Assembly (NCBI GenBank): GCA_017482205.1
Contig: JAFUNK010000004.1
Span: 105,668-169,667 of the forward strand
Direction: 5' to 3'
Length of the DNA stretch: 64,000 nucleotides
DNA from: Lachnospiraceae bacterium
GTDB taxonomy: Bacteria; Bacillota; Clostridia; Lachnospirales; Lachnospiraceae
The first letter of the stretch is position 1. Each line of letters begins with the position of its first letter. Positions 34,650 to 44,185 of this stretch are shown piece after piece. The notes under the pieces are model-generated. The model was not told where the DNA came from and made no database searches. It worked only from the letters and a program-made list of their open reading frames with translations. The translations under genes were made by a program, and so were the position numbers.

Positions 34650-36053
34650 ATGTTTCATGTTTTTAATGTGATTCCAACAGGATTTTTTAATAATTTAGCG
34701 AGTGGAAGTAATCAAAGAATCTATTCGGATTGTATTCAACTGATTTACAAAGAGTATGAAAGAGAAATTAGTTATCGTATTCCACGAAACAGAATAAGAG
34801 ATACATTAGCAATCTATTTTTTGGAAAATCATGTGGAATTATCGCATGATGAGTACAGTGGAGATAGAACAGCAAATGATATGGCGGGAGCTGTAATACG
34901 AAAGTTTCTTTCGAAAGAAGTTGGCTGGTTGGACGAAGAAATTGATGATGCTACTTATGAAAAGCAGATTGTGATGACTGAAAACGGAATTGCTCTTGCT
35001 GAGTTTTTAAATCAGTTGGAAAAACCTGAGCAAGAGGAGTTTTCTAGTTATATTTATAATATATACAATACTTTAAACAATGCAGAGCAGTGGAAAGAGA
35101 ATCCATATGTAAATGGAATAAAGAATATTAATAAAAATGCCAGAGATTTATCAAAAGCATTAAAGAAGTTATCTACATTCATTCGTAAGATTATCGAGAA
35201 AATGGTTCAGGAAAAGACTTTGGAGAGTCTGACTGAGAATATCTTGGAATATTGCGAAGGAAATTTTATTCGAGAATATTCCAGACTGACGAAACAACAG
35301 AACATACATATCTACAGAATGTTTATTAAGACGAAATTGGATGCAATGATTGTAGATGATACTGTTTTTGGACGAATGGTGGAAGATTGTTGCAAAGAAG
35401 AAAATATTGATTATGTGCAGGCTCAGGATGCCGTGTTGGATATGATACAGGCGACAAAGCGGTTTTTGGTTGAAGATTATGATCAGATCATGAGGGACAT
35501 TAAACACAAAATAAATGTTTATCTTCAAATTGCCGTAGGAAGAGCCAGATTTATTAGGAATCGTGAAAAGGATGTGCGAGGAAATGTTGAGCGCACAATG
35601 CGGTTTATAATGGAAGAACTGACAGAGCTTTCTATGAAGGATGTTTTGCCGGATGATATGGACGTTCTATTTACTATGAATCGCCATGAATTTATTGATG
35701 AGGGTTCTATTCGGTATCCACGACAAAATCAAACAATTAAAGTGCCGGTAGTATCTGAAATAGAGGAAATGACAGAGGATGCAATCCAGACAGCAAGGGA
35801 GGCTCAGCAAAAAGAAGCATATAATCCATATTCGAGAGATTTAATGAAGATTTATTTGGAAAAGAAGATAGGTGATAGTGGGGAAATTAACAGTGATGAA
35901 TTACCGTTAAATAGTAAAGGGGACATGCTGACCAATCTTTCATCGATTGCGTATGCTAAGGACAATGGATTTGCTGTAGAGCTATTGGATGGATATTATG
36001 AAGTAAATGATATGATTTTGCGTCGATTTAAAATTGCTAGGGAGGAATCTTAA
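34650..36053 (+). CDS. jetA: Wadjet subunit JetA (DUF5716-type, type III)
   Basis: A 467-residue protein that is the first gene of a four-gene SMC-like operon. Its sequence (MFHVFNVIPTGFFNNLA start, long helical body, C-terminal NDMILRRFKIAREES) fits the DUF5716 JetA family, the MukF/kleisin-like component of type III Wadjet. Wadjet complexes cleave circular plasmid DNA and limit plasmid entry. GGAGGCGGATATATTTT precedes the ATG. The TAA overlaps the ATG of jetB by one base. Identification rests on the operon as much as on the sequence. Confidence 0.85.
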   Translation: MFHVFNVIPTGFFNNLASGSNQRIYSDCIQLIYKEYEREISYRIPRNRIRDTLAIYFLENHVELSHDEYSGDRTANDMAGAVIRKFLSKEVGWLDEEIDDATYEKQIVMTENGIALAEFLNQLEKPEQEEFSSYIYNIYNTLNNAEQWKENPYVNGIKNINKNARDLSKALKKLSTFIRKIIEKMVQEKTLESLTENILEYCEGNFIREYSRLTKQQNIHIYRMFIKTKLDAMIVDDTVFGRMVEDCCKEENIDYVQAQDAVLDMIQATKRFLVEDYDQIMRDIKHKINVYLQIAVGRARFIRNREKDVRGNVERTMRFIMEELTELSMKDVLPDDMDVLFTMNRHEFIDEGSIRYPRQNQTIKVPVVSEIEEMTEDAIQTAREAQQKEAYNPYSRDLMKIYLEKKIGDSGEINSDELPLNSKGDMLTNLSSIAYAKDNGFAVELLDGYYEVNDMILRRFKIAREES

Positions 36054-36700
36054 TGAGTATAGAAACTATGTGGGAGGATCTGACATCTTCGGAGAAGGAT
36101 ATGTTTCAAAGAAGTTGCAGAAGGCTTTTAAAACAGACTTTTATTGTTCGGGATAAAGACGAAGAGAATAAAAAGTTATACTATTTTGCGTCGAAGCGTC
36201 CTGAAATTTTTACGCAATATTTTTCATTTATTGGCTTTGATATTGTACTTGATCGGGAAAATGGAGTAATTATGCTTCGTAACTGTGCTGATTTTGGAGA
36301 AAACGGTAAAATACAAGCGAACAGATTGGGACTGAAAAAGGCTGAAAGTATGGTTTTATGCTGCCTGTGGACACTATATGCGGATAGATTACGAAGCGGG
36401 AGCCTGGCACAGACTATTATTGTTTCGATGACAGATCTAAGGTTTGCATTAGAAAAGTATGGAATGAAAGAACCGTTAGATAAAACAACAATGGCTAATA
36501 TATTGAATTTGCTATCAAAATATAACTTGATTGATGTAAATGGAAAAATTGGAGAGGCTGATTGTTTGATTCGATTGTATGCGTCTTTACAATTTGCGTT
36601 AGATACAGAAGAATTTAAAAAGTTTGTGGAAGCTACGGAAAAGAGGATGTTGGTAAAAGAAGGAGCAGAAACGGAGGATACAGAGGATGACGCAGAATAG
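36053..36700 (+). CDS. jetB: Wadjet subunit JetB
   Basis: A 215-residue protein of the MukE/JetB kind (DUF4194/DUF6063-like), made of winged-helix-like segments: SEKDMFQRSCRRLLKQTFIV, FDIVLDRENGVIMLRN, NRLGLKKAESMVLCCLWTLY. It bridges kleisin and SMC subunits in condensin-like complexes. The start overlaps the jetA stop by 1 bp and the end overlaps the jetC start by 14 bp, the close coupling usual in this system. The tail is strongly acidic (AETEDTEDDAE). Confidence 0.85.
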   Translation: MSIETMWEDLTSSEKDMFQRSCRRLLKQTFIVRDKDEENKKLYYFASKRPEIFTQYFSFIGFDIVLDRENGVIMLRNCADFGENGKIQANRLGLKKAESMVLCCLWTLYADRLRSGSLAQTIIVSMTDLRFALEKYGMKEPLDKTTMANILNLLSKYNLIDVNGKIGEADCLIRLYASLQFALDTEEFKKFVEATEKRMLVKEGAETEDTEDDAE

Positions 36701-39700
36701 AAAAACAGCAACAAAATTATTGTTGGTTCAATGGTCTCGTTTTCAAAACGTAAGTATCAAATTGGAAGGTTCTACTTTGTTTACCGGCGTGAATGGTAGC
36801 GGTAAGTCTACCATCTTGGATGCAATGACTTATTTGCTTACAGGTAATACACAATTTAATAAGGCGGCGAAAGACAGAGACAGAACGGTAAAGGGGTATG
36901 TTAGAGGAGATACCAAAAGTAATGGTGCAATGAGGTATTTGCGCCAGGGACAAATAATAAGTTATGTGGCGATGGAGTTTTGGTCACCAAGTGAGCAGGA
37001 GAATATGGTGATTGGTGTATGTATCGAGTCGCAGGATGAGGTGTCGAATCCTACCAGTAGTTGGTTTATATGTAAAAATGCTACGATAGAAGACATTAAT
37101 TTCGTAAATATAGAAGGTAAAAATTTGTATGTTACGCCTAAAAGTCTATTACAGCTTAAAGGAGTTCGAATGAAGTCTGCCGAGTTTATGGGTAGAGAGC
37201 GTGGGACGGAGCAGATAGTGAGAGCTTTAGGTCTGCGATGTGAAGTAAGTAAATATCGTTCCAAGTTGATTAAAATGATGGCGTTTAATCCGGAGAATAA
37301 TATCGATCAGTTCATTGCGGAATGTGTTTTGGAACCGGGAACAGTTAACTCACTTAAAGAACTTAGGCAACAGCGGGAGCAGTTTGAGCATATCAAAAAG
37401 ATTTATGAGGATTTGCGAGACGGCAAAGAGAAGTTGGAAGAGGTAGAATGCAAAATTCAGGAATATGAAACCAGGAAAAGGAATCTGGATATTCGTGAAA
37501 TGTTATTGCGTTATCAGGAATTGTTGGTAAAACAAAAAGAGAGAGAAGATATTCAGTTTCGGTTAGTTGCGTTAGAACAAAAGAAATTAGAATTGGAAAA
37601 GCAGAGGGAAAATGTTCAGGGACTCTTTGAGGAAGCACGAAAGAGACTACAGATTGCGGAATCAAATGATGCTTATCAAGGAATGCAAACATCTATACAA
37701 AATCTAGAGAATCAGATTAATCTGCTGGAATTTAGTATAAAGCAAGAGGAGGAGAAGGTTGCAAAGCTATTACGGTTGCAAAAATCTTTGACGGCGGAAA
37801 TTTCATGGACAATAAAGGAATGGGCTGAAGAAAGTAAAAGGTATTTATTGCATATAGCAGATGAAGGATATTCTGTGGATAAAAAACGTAAGGAGTTAAT
37901 TTTTTTCATTGATTCTGTTGAGAAGTTACAAAATGATTTGGGAACGGAGAAAGTTCATCTTGAAGATGAATTGAATGCGTTAAAACAGGAACTTGTGAAA
38001 TTGGAGCAACAGCTCAAGACGCTTGAATCGAATCAGGCAATTTTTCCAGAGGAAATAGTGAATGCCAAGCAGGTGATAAAGGATGAGTTTGCAAAAAGGG
38101 GGATTGCTACAGAGGTTCGTACTTTCGCGGAGTTAGTGCAGTCAATAAAGGATGTGTCATGGCGTAGGGCAATCGAGACTTTCTTGGGACGCAAAAGATT
38201 TTATATTATTGTAGATGGTCAATATTGTCATGAAGCCATGAAGGTTTTGCAGGAAAAGAAATTACACGTGGCAAATGTAGTCATTACGGACAAGCTACCG
38301 GATTCAGAAGTTATAAAGGGATCTGCTGCAGAACAATTGGTAATACCTAATGTTTATGCTAGAAGATATGCTAACTATTTGTTGAATCGAATTCATTTGT
38401 GTGAGACATTAGAGGAATTGCATGAATATCCCAAAGGTGGTCTAATGAAGGATGGTATGTTGGCAAAGAGTTATTCGGTTGCATGCATGAATATAAAAAA
38501 GACGCAGATATGCTTAGGGCAGGATGCGATTGAATGGCAAAAGAAGGCCGTGTTGGAGCAAAAGCGTGTAACACAGGAGATGTATAATCATAAAAATGAC
38601 ACATTCGAAAAAGTATGTGGAAAAATTGGTTCTTTGCGAAGTGTTGATCTTGAATTAACCAATTATCAGTTGGAAGCGCCGGATTTATTTGTTGAAAATC
38701 AAGAGAAGAAACGTAAGTATGAAGATAATATAAAGCAAATAAAGGGGAATCCAGAATTTCTTGCAGTCCTTCAGGAACAACAGGATGCCCAGAATGCTTT
38801 TAATGAGATTGATAAAAGAAGAAGTAAGATTGACTCGGATATAGGCGAATGTAAAAAGGAATTGGAAAATGAACTAGAACGTAAAAAGACTATAGCTGGT
38901 GAAATTCATTCGAAACAGAATATGTATGACGAAATCAGAATGACTCATATTGAACTGGAAAATGCTATGTTGGAAGAGTATAGTAAATTGCATGCAAAAC
39001 GTGGTGAGATAAGAGTTATTACTGAAAAGACAGTGCAAAATTTAAGAACTGACTTAGATGCTTGTATAAAAGCTATGGAAAATGTACAGTTGGATTATTG
39101 CAGGATATCAGAAATTGATATTAATAAACGAGGAATCGGTTATATCCCATTTTATCGTGAAGAGTATCGCAATATTGCTAATGTGAAAATTGAAGAGGCA
39201 CATAGTCGTTTGGTTGAGCAGGCTCAGAAACTGGAAAGTGCATTTATGAATGATTTTGTTGCTGAAATAAATGAAACCATAGGAGAGGCAAAACGAGAAA
39301 TTGACGCAATTAATCGTGAGTTGAAGCAAATTCCTTTTGGACAGGACACTTATAAATTTAAGATGGATGAGAAGCCAGAAAGAATGCTATTTTTCCGTAT
39401 ATGTAAGAAACTGGAGAATTATATGAATTCACCGGAAATATACATGAATTCTAGTCGAGACGATGAAGAGATGGAAAGGGACATTCAGGAGTTTATGAAT
39501 ATGATCCTTAACGAAGAGGATGAGGCAGAATATACAGATTATAGAAAATATTTCACTTATGACATGGAGATTACAAGTCATCAGGGTGGAGAGGAAATAA
39601 CAGCGGATCTTTCCAAAAAGCAAGGCTCTGCATCGAATGGTGAAAAGCAGACACCATATTTTATCATTTTGGCAGCTAGTTTATTGCAGTGTTATCCAAG

Positions 39701-39941
39701 AAGAAATTGTTGTGCGCGTTTGGCCTTTATCGATGAAGCTTTTTCAGCACTATCGAGAGAACGTATTGAGCAGATGGTAAAATATTTGGAAGAGAATGAT
39801 TTCCAAGTGATATATGCAGCTCCACCAGAGAAAATTAGCAGTATTGGTCAGTTTATTCAATCAACAGTCAGTTTGGTGACCACGGGACGATATACTAATG
39901 CAGTGGAAGGATTAGTGAGAGTGAATGAAATTTACAGTTAA
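36687..39941 (+). CDS. jetC: Wadjet subunit JetC, SMC-like ATPase
   Basis: A 1084-residue SMC/MukB-type ATPase. The N-terminal head has Walker A GVNGSGKS (residues 34-41, Lys40). Long coiled coils (about 240-460 and 640-850) surround a hinge-like globular region (about 470-620, with WRRAIETFLGRKRFYII). The C-terminal head has the signature SNGEKQTPYF and Walker B RLAFIDEAFSAL with Asp1016-Glu1017. The head, coil, hinge, coil, head order is clear. It powers DNA loop extrusion ahead of cleavage by JetD. It overlaps jetB (14 bp) and jetD (17 bp). Confidence 0.92.
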   Translation: MTQNRKTATKLLLVQWSRFQNVSIKLEGSTLFTGVNGSGKSTILDAMTYLLTGNTQFNKAAKDRDRTVKGYVRGDTKSNGAMRYLRQGQIISYVAMEFWSPSEQENMVIGVCIESQDEVSNPTSSWFICKNATIEDINFVNIEGKNLYVTPKSLLQLKGVRMKSAEFMGRERGTEQIVRALGLRCEVSKYRSKLIKMMAFNPENNIDQFIAECVLEPGTVNSLKELRQQREQFEHIKKIYEDLRDGKEKLEEVECKIQEYETRKRNLDIREMLLRYQELLVKQKEREDIQFRLVALEQKKLELEKQRENVQGLFEEARKRLQIAESNDAYQGMQTSIQNLENQINLLEFSIKQEEEKVAKLLRLQKSLTAEISWTIKEWAEESKRYLLHIADEGYSVDKKRKELIFFIDSVEKLQNDLGTEKVHLEDELNALKQELVKLEQQLKTLESNQAIFPEEIVNAKQVIKDEFAKRGIATEVRTFAELVQSIKDVSWRRAIETFLGRKRFYIIVDGQYCHEAMKVLQEKKLHVANVVITDKLPDSEVIKGSAAEQLVIPNVYARRYANYLLNRIHLCETLEELHEYPKGGLMKDGMLAKSYSVACMNIKKTQICLGQDAIEWQKKAVLEQKRVTQEMYNHKNDTFEKVCGKIGSLRSVDLELTNYQLEAPDLFVENQEKKRKYEDNIKQIKGNPEFLAVLQEQQDAQNAFNEIDKRRSKIDSDIGECKKELENELERKKTIAGEIHSKQNMYDEIRMTHIELENAMLEEYSKLHAKRGEIRVITEKTVQNLRTDLDACIKAMENVQLDYCRISEIDINKRGIGYIPFYREEYRNIANVKIEEAHSRLVEQAQKLESAFMNDFVAEINETIGEAKREIDAINRELKQIPFGQDTYKFKMDEKPERMLFFRICKKLENYMNSPEIYMNSSRDDEEMERDIQEFMNMILNEEDEAEYTDYRKYFTYDMEITSHQGGEEITADLSKKQGSASNGEKQTPYFIILAASLLQCYPRRNCCARLAFIDEAFSALSRERIEQMVKYLEENDFQVIYAAPPEKISSIGQFIQSTVSLVTTGRYTNAVEGLVRVNEIYS

Positions 39942-41136
39942 TCAGGAAAAACTTTTGAATGCTTTGTTAGACAGGTACGAGAGAAGTAAAACACATGAGG
40001 GAACCAATTTAGTTCCGCAGAATTTTGCAGTAGATCCGATTGTTATATGGTCGGAGTATGTTTCTGATTTTGCAGATGTAGAACAGGTCAAAGATTTTGA
40101 AACCGAGATGCGTTATTTAGAGAGTATTGGTCTGATAACAATTCGTGAGAAAGATGGAGCTATTGCCAAGCTTGTCGCTTGTAGCGAAAAGTTGACGGAT
40201 TATTATGACCTGTTACAAAGAAAAAGAAAAAAGGATGTTATTCAGGAACAGATTGCATTTTTTGAGGAGTGGGGCAAGAATGGAAAAACTTTGATTACTT
40301 CTTTTTGCAATGAGCAGCTTGAGCGTATTGGGGCTGGGAAGAAGCCTATATATACGGTTGAGGTGTGTGAAAAGGTTTTGCAGATTTTAAATTTTATATT
40401 AGAGAATAAAGAAGAATTATTGGAGAGAGAGTTGTCAATATTATTATTGGCGGATAGTAAGGTTTTTGAAGAGAAATATCGAAATAAAATCTGCAAAATG
40501 CTTTGTACTTATATGGACTTTTCGGAAAAGTTGGTGGGAATTGATGATGTAAGAGAGCAGGAAAAAGTAATACTTGAAGAATTTAATATTTACACAAATC
40601 CATCATATGTTTATCTTAAGGGAATGATTACAATGGATTTTGAAGATGAAAAAATAATTCGGATTGATTCTGCACCAGTGGCATTATCTTCAAATTTGTT
40701 AAAAAAACTTACACGTATTACTGTTGAAACTGAAAATATTGTTACGGTTGAGAATTTGACTTCATTTCATCGTGTAAATGATGATAATTGTACGTATATA
40801 TATTTAGCAGGATATCATAACAGTGAAAAGCAAGCATTATTACGACGGATTAATAAAGAGAATCCGCAAAAGAAATGGTATCATTTTGGGGATATTGATC
40901 CAGATGGATTTTATATTCTGGAGCATCTTAGAAAAGGAACCGGAATTGATTTTGAACCATTGTATATGAGTGTACTTGATTTAATGAAGTACACTCAATA
41001 TTGCAAAGAGCTAACTGATAAAGATAAGGTAAAGGCAGATAATCTTATTGTAAAAGGGAAGTATGTAGAAACTTTACAATATATGTTGAATAATAATTGT
41101 AAATTGGAGCAAGAGATTATTAGTATTTCTCGTTGA
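39925..41136 (+). CDS. jetD: Wadjet subunit JetD, Toprim nuclease
   Basis: A 403-residue protein whose C-terminal half carries the DUF2220/Toprim-like nuclease core of JetD: a glutamate-containing strand (VTVENLTSFHR) and WYHFGDIDPDGFYILEHL with Asp323-x-Asp325, the metal-binding DxD of topoisomerase VI-like Toprim folds. The N-terminal half (winged helix, then helices) contacts DNA and the SMC complex. It is the nuclease that cuts extruded plasmid DNA in characterised systems. All four subunits are intact here, with conserved Walker and Toprim motifs, so the system is probably active. Confidence 0.9.
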   Translation: MKFTVNQEKLLNALLDRYERSKTHEGTNLVPQNFAVDPIVIWSEYVSDFADVEQVKDFETEMRYLESIGLITIREKDGAIAKLVACSEKLTDYYDLLQRKRKKDVIQEQIAFFEEWGKNGKTLITSFCNEQLERIGAGKKPIYTVEVCEKVLQILNFILENKEELLERELSILLLADSKVFEEKYRNKICKMLCTYMDFSEKLVGIDDVREQEKVILEEFNIYTNPSYVYLKGMITMDFEDEKIIRIDSAPVALSSNLLKKLTRITVETENIVTVENLTSFHRVNDDNCTYIYLAGYHNSEKQALLRRINKENPQKKWYHFGDIDPDGFYILEHLRKGTGIDFEPLYMSVLDLMKYTQYCKELTDKDKVKADNLIVKGKYVETLQYMLNNNCKLEQEIISISR

Positions 41137-41328
41137 ATATTGGCTGTTTTCCCAGTGGTACGCCCCTCAACTTTACCACTTTTGCAGGGGATGATATGCC
41201 ATTTTACCCCTATTTGGCGTCTGCATCCCGGTAGACTAACATCAAGAATCTAGAAAAAAAGCCCGTATTTTCAGAAGATTGCCACGATATACTAAGATAT
41301 GACAAGAAACGAAAGGAAATTTGGAATT

Positions 41329-41796
41329 ATGCTTAAAATATTATTTGTTTGCCACGGCAACATCTGCCGCAGCACCATGGCGCAGTCCGTCTTCACCCAC
41401 CTGGTACAACAGAATCACCTTACCCCCTATTTCGAAATCAACTCCGCGGCGACCAGCCGCGAGGAAATAGGGAATGGCCCGCACTACGGAACGGTGGCAA
41501 AACTCAGGCAGGTAGGTATCCCGGTAGTGCCCCACCGGGCGGTACAGATGACACCGGCAGATTACGAATATTATGATTACCTCATCGGTATGGATTCTGC
41601 CAATATCCGCAATATGACCCGTATCGCAGGTGGCGATAATGACCATAAAATCTACAAACTACTAGACTTTACCTCCCGTAAGGGAGACATCGCAGACCCT
41701 TGGTATACCGGCAACTTTGATGAAACATACGAAGATGTGTTGGAAGGCTGCAACGGTTTTCTAAACTACTTGAAACAAAAAGGTCAAATCAAATAA
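41329..41796 (+). CDS. Low-molecular-weight protein tyrosine phosphatase
   Basis: 155 residues from the ATG at 41329 (GAAAGGAAATTTGGAATT before it; an in-frame ATG at 41299 is less likely). The active-site loop is VCHGNICRS with nucleophile Cys8 and Arg14 (C-x5-R), and the general-acid loop is DPWYTGNF. It hydrolyses phosphotyrosine or phosphoarginine-like substrates in the cytosol. It marks the return to housekeeping DNA after the Wadjet operon; the gene is visibly richer in C and G than the island. Confidence 0.93.
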   Translation: MLKILFVCHGNICRSTMAQSVFTHLVQQNHLTPYFEINSAATSREEIGNGPHYGTVAKLRQVGIPVVPHRAVQMTPADYEYYDYLIGMDSANIRNMTRIAGGDNDHKIYKLLDFTSRKGDIADPWYTGNFDETYEDVLEGCNGFLNYLKQKGQIK

Positions 41797-41931
41797 CAAA
41801 CCATACAAAAAACAACTCCCAATGCAGATAGTTGAACATCCACCAAAAGTTAATTCCTAAATGTAACGATTGGGGTGATGCAATCCACGTCGGGAGGGGT
41901 ATCTATTTAGTCTATGGGTAGATATCACTTT

Positions 41932-42438
41932 TTACTCCAGACCCGGCACATATTTTTTCAAATATTTCTGTGCATAGTAGGCGCACAACCCCGTAAAAAG
42001 CCCGGTCACGGTGCCGCTTAGTATCAGAAATGGCAGGTAGGCAAATACTCCTGCAGTACCGGTTACAAAAAAGGCGGCACACAGTTGTCCTATATTGTGG
42101 AACAATGCACCAAAGATGCTGGTGATAAAGATAAAATGTCCTGATAAAAAACGGTGTAAGAGGCACATAATAACAAAGCAAAACAGCCCGCCGCAGAGGC
42201 TGTAAACCAGATACAGTGCACCACCCGTAAACAGGGAGGACAAAAGAATACGTACAAGCAGTACATAAAAGGCATCTGCCGGTTTGTAATTTAGAAGTAA
42301 AAATAGTGTTACAATATTGGAAAGTCCCAGCTTGATACCCGGCAGGGGAACCGGTACGGGAATGACACTTTCCACCACAAATATAGTTAAAGCAATCACA
42401 GTAAAAACTGCAAGAGTAGTCAATCTTTTGAGGCGCAT
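41932..42438 (-). CDS. Gx transporter family protein (EetB-like)
   Basis: A 168-residue, five- to six-helix membrane protein with the family features IPVPVPLPGIKLGLSNIVTL near the N-terminus and SIFGALFHNIGQL, once annotated as heptaprenyl diphosphate synthase component I (PF07456). It resembles S components of ECF-type transporters. It is followed upstream on the minus strand by a NusG-domain-II protein and divergently by an ApbE flavinylase. In flavin-based extracellular electron transfer loci, similar pairs are called EetA/EetB; applying that function here is inference. Confidence 0.85.
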   Translation of the reverse strand: MRLKRLTTLAVFTVIALTIFVVESVIPVPVPLPGIKLGLSNIVTLFLLLNYKPADAFYVLLVRILLSSLFTGGALYLVYSLCGGLFCFVIMCLLHRFLSGHFIFITSIFGALFHNIGQLCAAFFVTGTAGVFAYLPFLILSGTVTGLFTGLCAYYAQKYLKKYVPGLE

Positions 42439-42455
42439 AGGTGCCTCCTTTCTTT

Positions 42456-42965
42456 TTAGTAAGTCATTCCGTCAATGGGTTCTCCTTCAGTTTCCATTAT
42501 TTGTATTACCAGCGAATGGGGCAGGCATACTATGGGAAGGAGGGATGAGTCTGCGTAACCCATGGAAACACAGAGTTTGTCGGGGCAGTCGGCATCGCAG
42601 ATGCCGATGGCTCCGGGGCGGACGGTGATGGTGTTAAATCCGCTGTCAGGGCATTCTACGGTAAAAGAATAGGGCTCGGTTACCGCAGATAAATCTATGG
42701 TTTGCAACAGTTCGCCGTTTTGGTAAATTTCCGCATGAAGGCAAGCGGTGGCAGGCTGTTTTTTTATAAAAATAAAAAATACCGACACTATACACAAAAC
42801 CAGCAAAAGAAATAACAGTACCAATGCCCGAACCATAGCGGAGTCCGGTTTGAAAACATGTTGCGAGGCGGAGTCCGGTTTGCTACATGGCCCGGTATCC
42901 GCTCCGTGGTCGGTCTGTTTTATATGTATTTGCTTTTTCTCAGAATTTTTAGTATTATTTGGCAT
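42456..42965 (-). CDS. NusG domain II-containing membrane-anchored protein (EetA-like)
   Basis: 169 residues: a charged, Lys/Asp-rich N-terminal tail, one membrane helix (about 45-68) and an outside NusG-domain-II fold with ECPDSGFNTITV, IGICDADCPDKLC and IVCLPHSLVIQI. The paired cysteines (C-x3-C-x4-C, then C in VCLPH) are typical of this extracellular family. It starts 17 bp from the Gx transporter gene and lies head-to-head with apbE, consistent with a shared flavin/redox role at the membrane. DNA here contains two copies of GGAGTCCGGTTTG (42840-42887) that encode the repeated KPDSA motif. Confidence 0.85.
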   Translation of the reverse strand: MPNNTKNSEKKQIHIKQTDHGADTGPCSKPDSASQHVFKPDSAMVRALVLLFLLLVLCIVSVFFIFIKKQPATACLHAEIYQNGELLQTIDLSAVTEPYSFTVECPDSGFNTITVRPGAIGICDADCPDKLCVSMGYADSSLLPIVCLPHSLVIQIMETEGEPIDGMTY

Positions 42966-42979
42966 GGTGTTTCCCTATA

Positions 42980-43008
42980 TTGTCAGCAATTAAATTTTTT
43001 GGTATACT
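42980..43008 (+). promoter_or_regulatory. Promoter of apbE
   Basis: TTGTCA (42980-42985), a 17-bp spacer and TATACT (43003-43008), 31 bp before the apbE ATG in the divergent intergenic region. Confidence 0.65.
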
Positions 43009-43039
43009 TACAAATAGTATAACAAAAGGATCTGTTGAA

Positions 43040-44179
43040 ATGAAGAGGAACAGAGAGAAAATTTTTGTAAAGCTATTGGGCACCGGTCTGTTGGCAGCAG
43101 GCATTTGTTGTTGGGCAGGCTGTGGCAGAACCCTAAAATATACCTCAGTCAATACAGCGATGGGAACCTTTGTGTACCAGACGGTGTATACTTCGGAAGA
43201 AGATGTGACTGCAGATGTGACTGGATTGATTAACGATTTGGAGCAGGATACTTTGTCATGGAGAACGGCAGAGTCGGAAATAGCACGTATCAATGCACAG
43301 GCAGGTAGCGAAGAAGGTTTTGTGCTTTCGGACAACCTCAGTGCAGATTTGGCAGTTTTAACAGAGGTATCCGAACGTAGTAGTGGAGCCTTTGACATTA
43401 CCATGCACCCGGTAGTAGAACTTTGGAATATTGATGCATGGGCAGCAGGACAAGGTGCAGTACTGATGCAGCAAACGGTAGAGGGTACAGGAGAAACACT
43501 GGACAATCAACAGGCAGGTGGTGCAACGATACTGGAAGCACAGCCGTCAGACGTGGCAACGTTAATTAGTCTTCCCACCTCAAACCAAATAAGCCAGGCG
43601 CTGTCCTACACGGGCTATGAGGCAATCAACATAGAAAATAACACTTTGTATTTACCCGCAGATATGAGCCTTGATTTGGGAGCAGCAGGTAAAGGGATTG
43701 CCTGTGATGCGATTGCAGATTTTTTGAAAGAGAGTGAAGTGTCGGGAGCGGTCATTTCGGTGGGAGGCAGTGTGCTTACCTATGGCAGTAAGCCGGATGG
43801 TACGCCTTGGCAGGTGGCAATAGTCAATCCCCTGGATACGGCAAAGCAACTGGGGACTTTATCCTTATCAGGGGAATGGTTTGTATCTACTTCTGGTGAT
43901 TATGAGCGTTATGTAGAGGTGGATGGTATCCGGTATCATCATATATTGGACCCGGATACGGGATATCCGGCAGCAAGCGGGGTACGCAGTGTGACGATTG
44001 TGTGCGACAGCGGGATTTTGAGTGATGCCCTTTCTACGGCATGTTTTGTGCTGGGGGTGGAAGAAGGCATGGAACTGGCGGAAAGCTATGGTGCGAAGGC
44101 TTTGTTTGTAGACGAAGCAGGACAGATTTTTATGACAGAGAGTATGCAGGGAATTTTTAAAGAAGCAGGAGAAAAGTAA
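43040..44179 (+). CDS. apbE: FAD:protein FMN transferase (ApbE)
   Basis: A 379-residue lipoprotein from the ATG at 43040 (AAAGGATCTGTTGAA ahead; a longer frame from 42959 runs through the promoter). The signal peptide ends in a lipobox ending WAGC. The ApbE fold shows NTAMGTF, then LDLGAAGKGIACDAI, VISVGGSVLTYG and HHILDPDTGYPA, the FAD/metal-binding motifs. It attaches FMN to threonine in target proteins outside the membrane. It is divergent from the NusG-II and Gx transporter genes, the usual flavin/electron-transfer neighbourhood. A Gly/Gln-rich insert near residues 145-185 is unusual. Confidence 0.9.
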   Translation: MKRNREKIFVKLLGTGLLAAGICCWAGCGRTLKYTSVNTAMGTFVYQTVYTSEEDVTADVTGLINDLEQDTLSWRTAESEIARINAQAGSEEGFVLSDNLSADLAVLTEVSERSSGAFDITMHPVVELWNIDAWAAGQGAVLMQQTVEGTGETLDNQQAGGATILEAQPSDVATLISLPTSNQISQALSYTGYEAINIENNTLYLPADMSLDLGAAGKGIACDAIADFLKESEVSGAVISVGGSVLTYGSKPDGTPWQVAIVNPLDTAKQLGTLSLSGEWFVSTSGDYERYVEVDGIRYHHILDPDTGYPAASGVRSVTIVCDSGILSDALSTACFVLGVEEGMELAESYGAKALFVDEAGQIFMTESMQGIFKEAGEK

Positions 44180-44185
44180 GGTTTT

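Noticed and set aside
36181-36714. 177-codon minus-strand ORF over jetB
   Set aside because: Antisense shadow; jetB is coupled to its neighbours by start/stop overlaps.
36687-39941. Housekeeping SMC or SbcC
   Set aside because: The four-gene order with a Toprim JetD and a kleisin-like JetA fits Wadjet, not Smc-ScpAB or SbcCD.
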